A stretch of DNA of 64,000 nucleotides from Cucumis sativus (taxonomy: Eukaryota > Streptophyta > Magnoliopsida > Cucurbitales > Cucurbitaceae), in contig NC_026655.2 of the NCBI RefSeq assembly GCF_000004075.3, forward strand, positions 24,785,489 to 24,849,488. The letters run 5' to 3'. The notes beneath the pieces are model-generated. The model had not been told where the DNA came from. It ran no database searches and was given only the letters and a program-made list of their open reading frames with translations. Of the stretch, positions 48,708 through 63,021 are shown piece after piece. Position 1 is the stretch's first letter; every line of letters starts with the position of its first letter. The translations under genes and the position numbers were made by a program.

Positions 48708-49089
48708 CACTACAAGAAATCAAAGAACTTTAACACCACAAAAGACGTCAAGGAACCATGCGTCGAAGCTGACCTTGCATCGACGAACGTATAAAGATTA
48801 ATTTAATATGTACACTTTTCCCGACATGTGGCAGAGGGACGTCGAGAAAAGGTTAAATAATAATTAAACATTTAAACTTTCTTCGACGTCCCTCTACCAC
48901 ATGTCGAGGAAAGTGGAAAATAGTCATTACAATTTCCTCGACGTGCTGAGTGCTGACAACATGTATCGATGAACGTTTTCCCGTCGTCGACGTGATCTAC
49001 GTTGGGAAGTATCCCGACGTACCTTCCGACGTTGGAGTAACCTTCCCCGAAGTGGGACAGCGTCGTGAAAGATCCTATTTCTTGTAGTG
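48708..49089. mobile_element. Non-autonomous CACTA-type DNA transposon, complete, 382 bp
   Basis: The element begins CACTACAAGAAAT and ends ATTTCTTGTAGTG, a perfect 13-bp terminal inverted repeat with the CACTA signature. It is flanked on both sides by TGT (48705-48707 and 49090-49092), the 3-bp target duplication expected of the superfamily. The interior is rich in CGACGT and TCGACG subterminal motifs and includes a facing pair, GACATGTGGCAGAGGGACGT and ACGTCCCTCTACCACATGTC. It encodes no transposase, so it would need one in trans. A 64-codon frame partly inside it is spurious. Confidence 0.92.
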
Positions 49090-50081
49090 TGTCTTATTTG
49101 ATGATCATTTGGTTTTTAATTTTTTAAAATTAAGGCTATTGGTCGTCGTTCTACCTCTAAGTTTCATAATATTTTACTTCATAACTCTTTTCCTCCTCCA
49201 AATGCACTCGAAGCGTGAAGCTGGGGGAAAATACTATCTAAAAGTCATTTTTTCAAATCAAATGACATCAAAGAACCCTAATAAGATGCCAAAACTATAA
49301 TGACATGAACAAGGTCAAAGACTTTAGGGAATGCCCAAACTACGATAGCACGGTCTAAATTTGTTCAATTTGTAAACTCTAGCTGATCTTTTCAAAGTTA
49401 TGATTTACTCTGAAGAAAGTCCAAACTGAAAGCAACTTCAAAAACATCATTACCCAAAAAACAAAAACAAAAAGAATAGTAAAACAGACGTGGGTAAACA
49501 TGGGAAGATCAGAACTCAGGTGAATTTAGTGGTTACATGTAAAAAGGCACTCCATCTTCTCCCCTCCTCTCCATACATGAACATTTTATCAGCAGCATAG
49601 TAAAAACCCTTTTTCCAAATGCCAACAGGGCAGATGAAATTCTCTCTATGACTCTACTCCTACACTAAAATGTTGGAAAATCAAATTTACAATTTCTGCT
49701 TTTGCAGATCAATCTTCAAATTAGAACCAAGATATTAAGCTCCCAAACACCCTCATTCATCTTCTTGCTTCCCTTTGATCATAGCATTAATCTAATAGGA
49801 GATGCCTACCGACCTCTTTCATCTACCTCCCAATATTAGAGGTTTGAGCAAAAAGTTCTTCAGCTAGCAACTTCGATGGAATTTGTAGATAGATGGCTTC
49901 CTGAAAAAGAGCATGGAACAGCGCTCCAGAGTTTTCTAGAACAAAGTAAAAAGAGAAAGATAAGAAATCAACTGGGGCTGTTCTCATTTTTACACTGAGA
50001 TGAATACTTCCCATTCTGTAAACCAAAATTTGATTTCAACTTCCGAGATTCAGATTTCCTGCTCTCCACATCTTCCATACG

Positions 50082-52625
50082 TTAACCTGCATTTTTCTTG
50101 CTCAAATCTCTAGGTGATTTTCTAATTCTAAGGCATGTTGTTCCTCTCAAACCACTACTTTCACCATGTTTCTTTGGAGTGCTCGTTCCTCCATTTTGAT
50201 GAATTGCACTACTTTCCTTGTGTGTTGATAGGCCATTTCGACTTCCATCTCTACTTCTATTATCTTCTGGCACAAACTTATCTACCTGTGCATCGCTTTC
50301 TGTCAGGTTTAACTTTCTTGGAGATTTTCGCACAGTCGTTGGGACCTCACTATTTGGATGACTCTTCTTTAGGTTACTCTTCTGAATTTTTGCAGCCTCG
50401 TTATTATCAAGAACAATCACTTCCACTTTCTCTTTAGGGGATTTAAAACCATGAGATGAATCAGTTTTTCCAGAAGAAGCAGGAGCATCATTAGTCTCCT
50501 CCTTGACATTATTAAGATCAACATGTTCATCATTAATATTAGGGGGAAGAGCAGCAGGATCTAATTCAAATGATCCTTTTGGAACACCTTTTCTTTCCTT
50601 TCCTGTCATTCTAACCGAAGGAATTTGATGAGAAAATCTGTACAACTCATTAGGTGGAATCTTAAAGGAGTTTTGTCTATGCTTCTCGGTAGTATGAAAC
50701 AAGCAGACAAAATCTTTGACCTTGTCCATGAAAGCAACCGATATACCGACACCTTCAACATAATCTGACAAGATCTCAACAAACTCAAATTCAAAAGCTA
50801 CATGTTTTTCAGGTTCAGAGCTCCATCTAATATCCCAGTCCTTGAAAAGAGCCCAAGTTTCTCCTTTTCTGGGATACATAAAGTAAGAACTCTTTGATGC
50901 CCCCTGCTTGGGGCAATGTACCATATGAGAGAACATGGGAAGCTCAGCAGTTAGCTCAGATCCTCCTAGTGTATACTTGCCACAAGCTATTGGCAATTCT
51001 GCATCACACCATTCAATTTCACCTTTGTCATCAGGATGTGGTTCAAACCAGCTAATCTGGAGCTTGAATTCAGGAGAGAACACCTTTCTAATGCGGGCAT
51101 AAAATCTTGGCATGCCATCAACAGTATCATAAATAGCCCATACCTGATTGACTGCAAAACAATCTTTTCCTTTATCCGTATCAAAATCGCTAAACTCAGG
51201 ATCAGCACACACCAAAACATGTACTCCTCCTTGCAAACCATTTTCCTCTGTATCAACAATCTCAGTTTTGGATTTGTTATCATTTTTATCTGACCCGTTT
51301 TTCCCTTCTCTCAATACTTCCTCACATTTGGGTTTTCTGTTGGGCGAGTCTTCTGGATGGGGAGGCAGTACTTCCTGTTTCATGCCCTTGGCAGATGCTT
51401 CAACATTTGAAGTTGCATCTTTCATCTCCTCTTTCAAGTCTGTAGATGCAGTGCCACTTGACTTATTTGGACTCTGTAAACTGTCATCATCTTCATTTAA
51501 GTATTTCCTGTATGAAACCTGTCTTTTGTTCCTTGTAGATCTCCTTTGACAATTGTCTCTACTCAGACCAGGATCCTTCTCAGATACATTGTCAACTTCA
51601 ACTTCATCATCGCCATGTTCCGAATTGTTACCATGTGCAGTAGCAGATTTCCGTTGTCTCTTCCTATTTTGACTCTTGGTAGCAACTTTTTCCGTGCTAG
51701 TTGCATCAGATTTGGCCTTTTCTTTTCCAGTCTTCTCTGCATCTGCTTTGGGCTTAGCATTACTTCCCTGTCCCTTCTGTTTTTTTCCTGCTTTAGCATT
51801 CAAATCAACTCCACCAGATCTATCCTGGGATTTCTTAACAGAACCTTGCTTATTTTCTGCAGCAGGTTTCGAGGGTCCTGACTCAGGAGCTACTTTTTTC
51901 TGAGGAACGTTCATTTGGTGAAATGTTGGAGGAATAGTTTGGTTATTCAAATCATGAGAGATAAATCCTCTACCACAATTTTGGCAGCGCAACATTTTAC
52001 TAAGATAACATTTGAGGTACTGATACCTCACATTACAAAATGGGCAGCAAGTCCAAAAAGCCTGCTGTGCCGGTGGTTGTGGTGGCTTAAAAGAATTCCC
52101 TCCAGGGTAATGTGAGAAAGGACCACTTGAGTAACCATTTGCAGTTCCTCTCTCTTGCTTGTTTACAGCCGTGTATCCATTCTGCTGATCATGAGATGAC
52201 TTCGCAGGTGCAATATTTCTTCTTGCAGCTCCGTACTTCAAGTCGTATAACTTTCGTTTCGACTGATCAGAAAGGAGTCTGTTGGCTTCACCAACAAGTT
52301 TGAAAGCAGCTTCCGCACCAGCAAACTTGTTCTTATCAGGGTGGAGTAACAGTGCAAGCTTCCTGTATTGCTTTTTAATAATTGCTTCGTCCGCTGATTG
52401 TTCAATTTGAAGAATCCCATACCAATCATTTTCGGCTCCATACATTCTATTCTGTGCTGAACAGTGAATCTCACATACTGTTAGCAATTGAGTAATATTG
52501 TCAAGCGTAGGAAAGAGTCGTTGTGCTGTCTGAGCCATCTTCCTTGCCCCAATAAAATCGCTGATTTCCAGCTTTGTTTCAGCAATTTTCATAGCCTTGA
52601 TGGCCTCCTCCTTGTTGCACTCCAT
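50082..52625 (-). CDS. J-domain (DnaJ/HSP40-type) protein with DUF3444
   Basis: J-domain proteins stimulate the ATPase of HSP70 partners; the role of the plant DUF3444 group is poorly known and probably nuclear. The coding region is one uninterrupted exon. I start at MECNKEEAIKAMKIAE, the usual opening of the group (847 residues); an in-frame ATG five codons upstream (52640) is also possible. Counted from that upstream ATG, the J-domain lies at about 71-137 with HPDK at 100-103. A zinc-ribbon-like segment follows at about 196-226 (FWTCCPFC and LRCQNCGRGF). A long basic, Ser/Lys-rich linker with nuclear-localisation-like KKQKGQG and RKRQRK leads to DUF3444 at about 495-710 (NQVWAIYDTVDGMPRFYARI, SYFMYPRKGETWALFKDWDI, IPPNELYRFSHQIPS). 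The tail contains KSPRKLN and RIRKSPRDLSKK. The size suits the family. Confidence 0.92.
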   Translation of the reverse strand: MECNKEEAIKAMKIAETKLEISDFIGARKMAQTAQRLFPTLDNITQLLTVCEIHCSAQNRMYGAENDWYGILQIEQSADEAIIKKQYRKLALLLHPDKNKFAGAEAAFKLVGEANRLLSDQSKRKLYDLKYGAARRNIAPAKSSHDQQNGYTAVNKQERGTANGYSSGPFSHYPGGNSFKPPQPPAQQAFWTCCPFCNVRYQYLKCYLSKMLRCQNCGRGFISHDLNNQTIPPTFHQMNVPQKKVAPESGPSKPAAENKQGSVKKSQDRSGGVDLNAKAGKKQKGQGSNAKPKADAEKTGKEKAKSDATSTEKVATKSQNRKRQRKSATAHGNNSEHGDDEVEVDNVSEKDPGLSRDNCQRRSTRNKRQVSYRKYLNEDDDSLQSPNKSSGTASTDLKEEMKDATSNVEASAKGMKQEVLPPHPEDSPNRKPKCEEVLREGKNGSDKNDNKSKTEIVDTEENGLQGGVHVLVCADPEFSDFDTDKGKDCFAVNQVWAIYDTVDGMPRFYARIRKVFSPEFKLQISWFEPHPDDKGEIEWCDAELPIACGKYTLGGSELTAELPMFSHMVHCPKQGASKSSYFMYPRKGETWALFKDWDIRWSSEPEKHVAFEFEFVEILSDYVEGVGISVAFMDKVKDFVCLFHTTEKHRQNSFKIPPNELYRFSHQIPSVRMTGKERKGVPKGSFELDPAALPPNINDEHVDLNNVKEETNDAPASSGKTDSSHGFKSPKEKVEVIVLDNNEAAKIQKSNLKKSHPNSEVPTTVRKSPRKLNLTESDAQVDKFVPEDNRSRDGSRNGLSTHKESSAIHQNGGTSTPKKHGESSGLRGTTCLRIRKSPRDLSKKNAG

Positions 52626-52743
52626 TACTACCACGTTCAAGCATTAACCACTTAAAATGTCAAACACAGAAGACACAGGATGAATGAGTTCTTCTACTCA
52701 TGCTGCTGACTGTCCATCAGCACCAAAAGTCCATAGCCTCAAT

Positions 52744-55060
52744 CTGCACTAATGTAAGCAAGTACACTTATACTAAAATTCTTTGGACGTTCTAAGAATA
52801 AGGTATACTCTACTTCATGATTTGAAATGCAGACAAAAAATCAAGCTTTGAACAGGGAGAATCTTACCAACATAACAATCGAACAGGCTGAACCAACTTG
52901 AAGCAAGTCAGTTAAATAAGTAAATGGAGCATGAACATCGCAACTTAAACAAAGGGATTGAAGCTACAACATCCAGGAGTGCAAAGAATCTTAATCCTTG
53001 AAATTAATGTCTGCAAGTACAATTCAAATATCAATATCAAGAAAAAAAGAGAAAAATCAGAACAGGCAGGTGAATGGAAAATGAAAGAGCAAGAAGGAGA
53101 AAATAGAAATACAAGCAAATAATGAAATTTGAACTCCTAAACAATCATAAGCATTATCCTTTCCATCTGAATTGGAGGCTATTAATTTGTCTCATTTTGT
53201 GGGACTCTTTTCTTTTGTAGGCTCTCTTTTGTATGCCCTTGTATTAATTCTTTTATTTCCCAATGGAAGTTTGGCTATTCATAAAGATAAATAAGTAAAA
53301 AATAACTAGTACACAAAACGTTAACAGATTAAGAATTAAAGAGACTGAAGTGAGGACGTTCAAGCTATAACTAAGAATAAGAAAATAGTGATTCCGTAAA
53401 AAAATATCAAAATTTTTAAAGAAGGAATAATAGCCCCCTAAGAACAACTATACAAAGAAAAAAGAAGTGAGTACTTAAGTGAGTGAGGGAAAGTATGCAA
53501 GAGAAAATAAAGGATAAATTCAAGGCCTGCATGTTTCTTCTCTAAGAAAACAACAAATTTCTTTTTAAAAAAACCTCACTTGTCTTCAAGGAAACTCTTA
53601 TACATATAACATTTCAGTTGATAATACTATATTTCTTTCACATTAAAAAGAATTATTTACATTCTTCCATTCTACATTCAAACAAGATGAAGCCCTTGCA
53701 GTTTTTGGACCTTCATACTTAAGCCTCAGATGGAGAGGGCTATTGTACTTCAGCGTGTCCTGTGTTTTGAAAATACCACTTTCAACAAGTGCACTAAATT
53801 ATTTTATATACCTTACTGTAAGATAAGTACCCGAGTTCTGATTGAGAAAAATGAAAAGAATGTACATGTCGTACACACTCGCAAATATTTAACTCAACAA
53901 AAGTAATCAAATTCTACAGTAGGGACTCAAAGTTTGAAACTACCATCATTAAATGGCACTTCACTCTTACTTTTCTCCCCATTAGCCTTATTTTAATGCT
54001 CAAATACACACACCAAATAGAATGGTGTGAAAGAAACAAACCAAGCCAACTATTATTTGTTTAAGATGTCCTTTTTCCTCTATTTAATTTAAATCCAAAC
54101 CCCTAGTTTCCTCTAAAGCAAGTTGCACATAGAAGTTGTTTCAACAATACATTTTACATTCTGAAAATAGTGAATACAATAGAGAAAAAAAAATTCCGAA
54201 AATTGTACCAAAATGCCTAAAAAACAATTTCGTGTCATTCTTTCTAAATAAGTATGATAAAAACAGAGGAAGGAGAGAAGACGTGAAACCAACTCATATT
54301 AATGAAAAAAACTACCGTCAATTTGATTACAACAAAATCCCTACGTTAAAAAAACTCTTATATACAAAATATGCATTGAAGATTTTAAAATGAAATCCTA
54401 TTAATGAATCCAAACCGATTGATTCGCTTTCAAAACTTTAGGGTTTGAATTGATTCAACCCACAAAGTTTAGAAGGTATAAACTAACTATTTTCCCCTTT
54501 TAGTAGACACACCATTTCCCAGCTTAGAAAATAACAACTTCCTTTGCGATGAAGAAACTTTCTATCCAGCAGATCAATTTTGTAAAATAATAACCATCAG
54601 ACTATTAACGTACTTGCTAGCTTTCTACTCAGAATTCAAAAAAAGAAAAAAGAAAAAAGCAGAATTACACAGCCCCAACATCGTAAAATTCTTAAACATC
54701 AATCCCCAACTGATCTGCCTATGTGTGTGGCAGTCATATGATGATCATCCAAAATCAAAGCAATTAAACCAATACACGATCTGAGAACAAGCAAAACATG
54801 CAACAACTACAAAATTAAGCAGTAAACAAAACCCCAAGTGATAAAAGCAATAAATAACAAAGATATTGAACAAAAATAAAACAGACCCAGAAACGGAAAC
54901 TGCAACTGGAGATAGATAAGAGAAGCAAATGAAAGAAAGAAGAATGAAAAGGGGTTTACATGGAAATGAGAGGGAAAACCCTAGAATTGAAACGAAGAGG
55001 AAAGAGAAGAATGTAAGAACATACCGGGTGTATGAAATGGAAAGGGGAGTGAAAGGGCAT

Positions 55061-55123
<63 letters not shown>

Positions 55124-55135
55124 AAGAGAGAGAGG
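52744..55135 (-). promoter_or_regulatory. 5' leader of the J-domain gene with a probable 2.3-kb intron
   Basis: Upstream of the start codon a good acceptor (TTAGTGCAG, ending at 52744) and a good donor (GTATGTTC, from 55024) bracket AT-rich sequence with no coding potential. I infer a leader intron of about 2.28 kb. The first leader exon would contain the long CT/GA repeat at 55062-55134, typical of plant leaders. Spurious frames in the interval (for example 54136-54393) have no support. Confidence 0.5.
55062..55134. repeat. Long (GA)n repeat, slightly interrupted
   Basis: A GA run of over 70 bases with a few extra A residues, read as CT on the J-domain gene's strand, probably lies in its 5' leader. 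GA repeats near plant transcription starts can bind BBR/BPC proteins; that role here is inference. Confidence 0.9.
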
Positions 55136-55639
55136 GAAAGTGCGGCGGGAAAAAGTGCAAAAAATTTAGAGGGAACTTAAATAATCGGTCTCTCCCCCAC
55201 TACTCTTCTTCCAGTTTTTCTCTATGAAATTCGGCCTCTTCCCTCTGTGTGTTTGTGTGTCTCTTCCTCTTCTTGTCTCTTCAACCTCAAAAAGAGTTTT
55301 CTTCTTTCCTTCCTTTTATACTCTCATTCTTTAGGCCCAAGCCCAATTTCTATATCTTTTTCACATTCTATGTGTACAAACTCAAAAATAACAAATCCTC
55401 AAACTATTAACATACAAACGTCTCTTGCACACAATTTGATTCTTACACATAGTTATGAAAGGATGAGCTACAATATCACATGTTGGCCGATACAGAGTAT
55501 TTGCATGCAACCTTTTGTTTTGGAAAATTTCAACTAATTGTTATACTTTTGGGTCGTATAAGATTGGACCAACATTCCAAGATATATGACCGTAATTTAT
55601 GTCAAATTTTTGAACTGTCAGTATTTAAATCAATTAATT

Positions 55640-56400
55640 AACAATTTATTTCTATAAATATATATTTGTTAATAACTCTTTGAATTCAAAACATTTTTCA
55701 TATCGCTAATGACTGGCATAATTTATTATATAATACATAATACATGTTTTTTCTATTTCTAATAACAATTTGAAGTTAGATTTTCACTAAAATCGTCTGT
55801 TTCAATTATTTTAAACGGCCATATATAAAAATAAATTCAAGATTATTTATATTTTAAAATATTTTTAAAATTTTGAATTTAAACGCCTCCAAACTTGTAT
55901 TGTTATAACAATTTTAATTTTGAATTTTATTATTTTCTAAAATGGTGCTAATTAGATTTTTCAATTAATATTTTAATATTCTCTACTTCTTATGATTTAA
56001 ATTAATTAATTAACCATTTATTTCTATAATTGATAGTGTATACGTTTAATAACCATTTGAATTCAAATTTTAGATCCTGTACAATAATGATAAAGATAAA
56101 TTGAACTGTTTTCAATTATTTATATTTCATATTACTTATAAAAAAAAATTATTAAATAATACCTAATTCACATTTTTAATAACAATTTGAATTTAGATTT
56201 TATATCATCCTATTAAATGGTCAAATTAAATTCAAAACTTACACCATATTCCTAAAATAATGGTAGATAAATTCAACATTTTAAATTATTTATATTTCAA
56301 AATATTTATAAAAAAATTGATTAAATAATAAATACTATATTCTTTTAATAATAATTTGAATTTATAATTTTTATCATCTCCAAAAATAGTGCTAATTAAT
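55640..56400. repeat. Degenerate tandem repeat array
   Basis: Two markers recur in alternation. AATAACAATTTGAA-type sequences occur at about 55762, 56043, 56182 and 56346, and ATTATTTATATTTCAAAATA-type sequences at about 55841, 56117 and 56285. The spacing varies from about 140 to 280 bp, so the units have diverged and suffered indels. No coding potential is present. Confidence 0.5.
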
Positions 56401-57433
56401 ATTATCCACTTATTTTTGTTGATTTTTATTACTCTTTTGATTCTAATGTGTCAATTGTAACGTTAATATTCACATTTATTTTCATTAGAGTCAAACTATA
56501 ATAATTATTGTGAGACGTTGTGTTTTTTGATAACGTTAATGTTCACGTTTATATTTTCATTAGTCATTTTCTTTTTTATGTTACGGTTTTCATCGAAGGC
56601 TTTATTTACGATATATCCTCTATCATTACATGTGATGACCGATTAAGAAGCTTACCTTTTGGCCGATCAAGAACTCAGATGAATCTCAAATGTATGAATA
56701 ACTTGAAGAACTCATCAATTTAAGTGGGCAAGTTAAGGGACGAATAATCCTTTATGCAAATGATTGAAGATTTTCAAGCGAATGAAATTAATGGACGAAG
56801 TTAGGGCACGTATGAAGATATTGGAACAATCACGGTTAAATTAATGGAAAGTTTTCAGTGAAGATATTGGAACTTTTTAGTGGATCAATTGCCAAAGATA
56901 GGTAACAAAAGACATTGGAGATGCAATCAAAAGACGTTTCAAAATTTCCTAGGGTTTCAAAACGTGAAATTAATGGGAAGTTCTCAGTTATTGCACAATT
57001 TGAAGGAGATGGAACGTTTTGCAAAGCTTAGGTGAAGCTTTTATAGTGATATGTGTTCTTTTTTACTTTTTGAGAGAAAATAAATTTTTCATAGGTTTTT
57101 AACTGTGTGAGATGTTTTATTAAATTATAGGGTATTTCGGGTTTATTGAACAATTGTATTTAGCATTCAAGTTTTTCACTTAGGTAGGCTAGGGGCATTT
57201 AAGACATTGCTCAATTTTTTTTCTCCATATTTTTCGGTTTTGCTATTTTATCAATTTAAAAATAATTTTGTCATTTATCCAAAGTAAACCTCATGTTTTC
57301 TCATTATTCTTGTCAGCCCTTTTAAAATAACTAAAGAGGGGCAGACGACAATTTTTCTATAATTCTTATTATTTTTCAGTTTTTTCCATTTTTCAAGTTG
57401 TTATGTAAAAATTTGCTATTTACACGGTTATCT

Positions 57434-57512
57434 CTATAGCCTAAATAGGATCGATTATATCTCATGTTGCTATATAAAAATTTGTCTATAGCCTAAATAG
57501 GATTGATTATAT
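57434..57512. repeat. Repeated 24-bp phrase
   Basis: CTATAGCCTAAATAGGATCG (about 57434) followed by ATTATAT returns as CTATAGCCTAAATAGGATTG (about 57485) followed by ATTATAT, with a single difference. This is a small local duplication in AT-rich DNA. Confidence 0.75.
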
Positions 57513-59849
57513 CATCGATTGCACTTTCTACAAATATAGTAGGGATAGTTGTAAATATAGCAATTATATTCAAAATAATTAAGTATATAGCAACATTTAA
57601 AAAAATTGTAAATATAACTAAATATGTCAAAGTCTAAATATTGATAGATCACTGATAAACCATAAGAGTCTTCATACCTCAAAAATATCAAAATCAATAA
57701 TATCAAAATCGATCAATAATATCAAAATCTAACAAATGGATCCAGGTTGGCTTACTAATGGGATGTCCTAAGACGTTACACAATTTCGCTTTAGCTAGTG
57801 ATCCAAGCATAGTAATAATAGGAACTAGTGTATCGAGTTTCTTCGTAGTGCATTATCTATCATAAATTAATTTTCTAACATATGAGTTCATACCACTAAA
57901 GGATTTAATCGCACACTTGAAGAACACTTGGATATTTGGTTTATATAGATCATTTCTGGCTGTGATCAATGATAGACAAATATTTGCAACATGATGTATT
58001 AATGATAAATCTTCTATCATTAGTAGACTTTAACAAGTTTTGGTATATTTGCATTTTATTAAAAGACGTGGTTATATATGTTATTATTTTGAATTTAATC
58101 GTTATGTTTACGACTATTGAGTAATTGGATTCAAAGTATTAACATACATATCAACATTTTAAAATAATTGTAAATATAGAAAAAACCGTTAGAGTTTGTC
58201 AATTATAAGCCCATTTATCATCGATATATTTTACTATATTTGCATTTTTCCAAAAAAAGTTTCTATACACTTGATTATTATCCCTAAAACTGTTACTATT
58301 GTAATTACCTTTAAACAATAGACTCGATTATATCTTTTCTATATTATATCTTTTCTATTTGGGATTTGTGTAAATATTGTCGAACTAAATAGATTAAATT
58401 ACCTATTACATGGTTGTATATAGGATATCTAAATAATAATATAACAAAAATATTTATACTTCAAAATCCACTACACATAATATTGTCATGAAGAATAAAT
58501 ATTTTCTTAATTCGCCATTTTAAAAATAGAACACTCGCAGAAAAATGGTAAAACAAGTTATAATAATTAAGTCTATAGCATACATACTTTATTATCTGAG
58601 AAAATGGCAAAAACAAAGCTTAACTCACACATATAAAAGCTTGGATTTGATTGTTTTTTTCTTCTATATTTGCAAAATCACAAACCTTAAAAACATTTTG
58701 CAAAATACCTAAACTAATTTGCCACCTAGTAATATTTTTCTTTTAAAATTCATATATATATACACACACATATAGAGAAGTTTCTCGTGGTCATGAACCT
58801 TTTAAAATAATCTTCTTTTTCGTCTCGTTGAAATTGTCAAACAACATGTTTAGGATAACATATATATATATATATACGTGGGTAGGTTATTCATGTTGAA
58901 CAACATGATTAATATTCATGTTCAATTTGGAACGAGGGATCAATCCTAATTAGTTTAGGTTATTCGAATTAATTATGTGTGTAGGCAAATACCTATAAAA
59001 CCTTTATGCAAACATTGGTAACATTTTATGGATGCTATTGAACCTAACTCATTTAATGTGCTTACTTTAATCGAGGGCTAATCTTAGTTAATAGATTTGG
59101 GGCATTTGTGTGGCCAAGTGTTTGCATCTTAGAACTGTTTGTACATTCTTTTTTTTCACGATCGTTGTTCCTTACATTTTAATTTTAACAGTTGTCTGAT
59201 TATTTAACTCGTTCTGTATTACCTTCAAATTCAAAAGTTGAAATTGAAGAAATAACTTTAGGCAATTAAATTTTGACGAAATTGTGTGATCATTTTTTTC
59301 TATTTCTTGTTAACTAGCTACCATACCGTTGTCGAGAAGAGGTGTATGTTGACTTGCAGAAACAACTTTAGAAACATGAGAGGGAACGAGGAAGGATAAT
59401 TTTGTTTTAAAAATTGAGTGAGTTTTCTTGGAGATCAATAATTTTGCAAATGAATGTATGTATTATATTGTCGTGTGTTTCATGGTACGTAGAACCCTAT
59501 TTATATAAAGTAATTATAATGAGTTGCAATTTTAGAAATAATAGTTAAATTTATAATAACACGTTTATTTTTTTTAGAACGAGTTGTAACAGTTTATTTT
59601 ATTTTATTAAAAAATCCAATAGTATTATTGAAAAGGTGTATTAAATAGAAAAGTCTATTTTATTTTGTCCTCTTGAATTACAAATATGTTACAATTTCAT
59701 TTTTTTTATAAAGATTCCAATCTCAAATAATTTCTCCAAAAATTGCTTTATATGTATAGATTTTCTTTAAGAAAAATAATAAGTAAGATGTGAGATCAAA
59801 CTTTTGGAAGTTTGTCCCTTTGAGAAGTTCATAACAATTATCACTAAAA

Positions 59850-60092
59850 GGGGTGAGCATCAATTGGCTGGAGTAGGTTCAGTAAATGTACAAACCAACC
59901 TGCCATGAACGAATACAAATGTGTCGTTGGTCGATCAATCGATCGGTTTAAGTTATTACAGCTTTTTGAAATGTTGTCCATTTGAAAATTTCACATGCGA
60001 TCGAACGAACCTCCCTTATCTTCGACTGATTTTCTTCAATACGGTCAATCTTATTCAGTCGTCTAAGCTTTTCGATCTATTATGCTACCCCA
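59850..60092. mobile_element. Second MITE-like copy with GGGGTGAGCA end
   Basis: The left end AGGGGTGAGCAT and right end TATGCTACCCCA form an imperfect inverted repeat and resemble the element at 43358-43592. The interior carries similar mirrored wording (GGTCGATCAATCGATCGGTT, AATACGGTCAATC). The target duplication is not clear. The 72-codon frame inside it is chance. Confidence 0.4.
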
Positions 60093-60836
60093 ATTATTTA
60101 AGCAAATTTTATGTAAGTCGAGTTACATCGTTTCGGTAAATAAATTAAGTTCTATCTATATAGTTGTATATCTTAATTAAAATATGATTTTAGAATTTGT
60201 GCCTAATATGAGAATCTCTCCTCAAAACGTATACCTAGAATTGGAAGCAAAAATCTCATCTTTAAACTAGCGAGTACCCGCGCCTTCGCATTTCACTTCA
60301 TATTCTCATCTCAACTTGTAATTTCTTTCCTCACCACGCTCAACTTGTAATTTGTAATTTCTTTCCAACTTCTTCTTTTTTCAGTTTTGTTTCATATCAA
60401 TTATAATTTCTCGAGGCAATTTTTTCCAGCATATCTGAAAGCCAATATAGTTGTGATTGTGATTCATCAATTTGAGGTGACCCAATTAAATTTGGAGTGA
60501 GTTTTTGTTCATAAAGCATAATTTTGTTTATGGGTTTCTTCACTAATCTTTGTATATGATAGTTTTATTGTTCTTTGATATTCCTTAATTCAATTTTAGT
60601 TTGTATGAACTGCTGGGTATTTCGTTTTGTTCGCTGTTCTGTTGAAATTATCAGTGTATTTACACGTTGAAACTTGAGATTAATTTAAATTTAGAATATG
60701 GGTTTCGTGTTTATGGCTGTTGTTGTATTTCTACATTGTTGTCGTGGAATTAATAATTTGGAAGTTTCTTACATGAATTGTATTGTTATGATTTTTTTTA
60801 TTTATTGAACGGTTTCTGCTGCTGTGTTCTGTAGTT

Positions 60837-63021
<2,185 letters not shown>

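Larger units (their letters stand above)
47630..50081. other. Spacer with tRNA-Pro relic and CACTA element
   Basis: This region lies between two convergent genes. It holds a degenerate tRNA-Pro copy (48280-48351) and a complete small CACTA-type element (48708-49089). The part from about 49500 to 50081 is likely the 3' UTR of the J-domain gene. No other gene is seen. Confidence 0.6.
55200..60250. other. AT-rich intergenic region, no gene seen
   Basis: About 5 kb lies between divergent genes. It contains a degenerate repeat array (about 55640-56400), a shorter repeated phrase (57434-57512) and a MITE-like element (about 59850-60092). Short frames, such as 55247-55537 and 56520-56723, have no domain, no splice context and no codon pattern that convinces me. 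Confidence 0.6.

Noticed and set aside
48607-48801. Plus-strand 64-codon frame
   Set aside because: It runs across the left end of the CACTA-type element; the frame is accidental.
51036-51903. Several plus-strand frames of 75-133 codons
   Set aside because: They lie antisense within the long J-domain/DUF3444 coding exon and are shadows of it.
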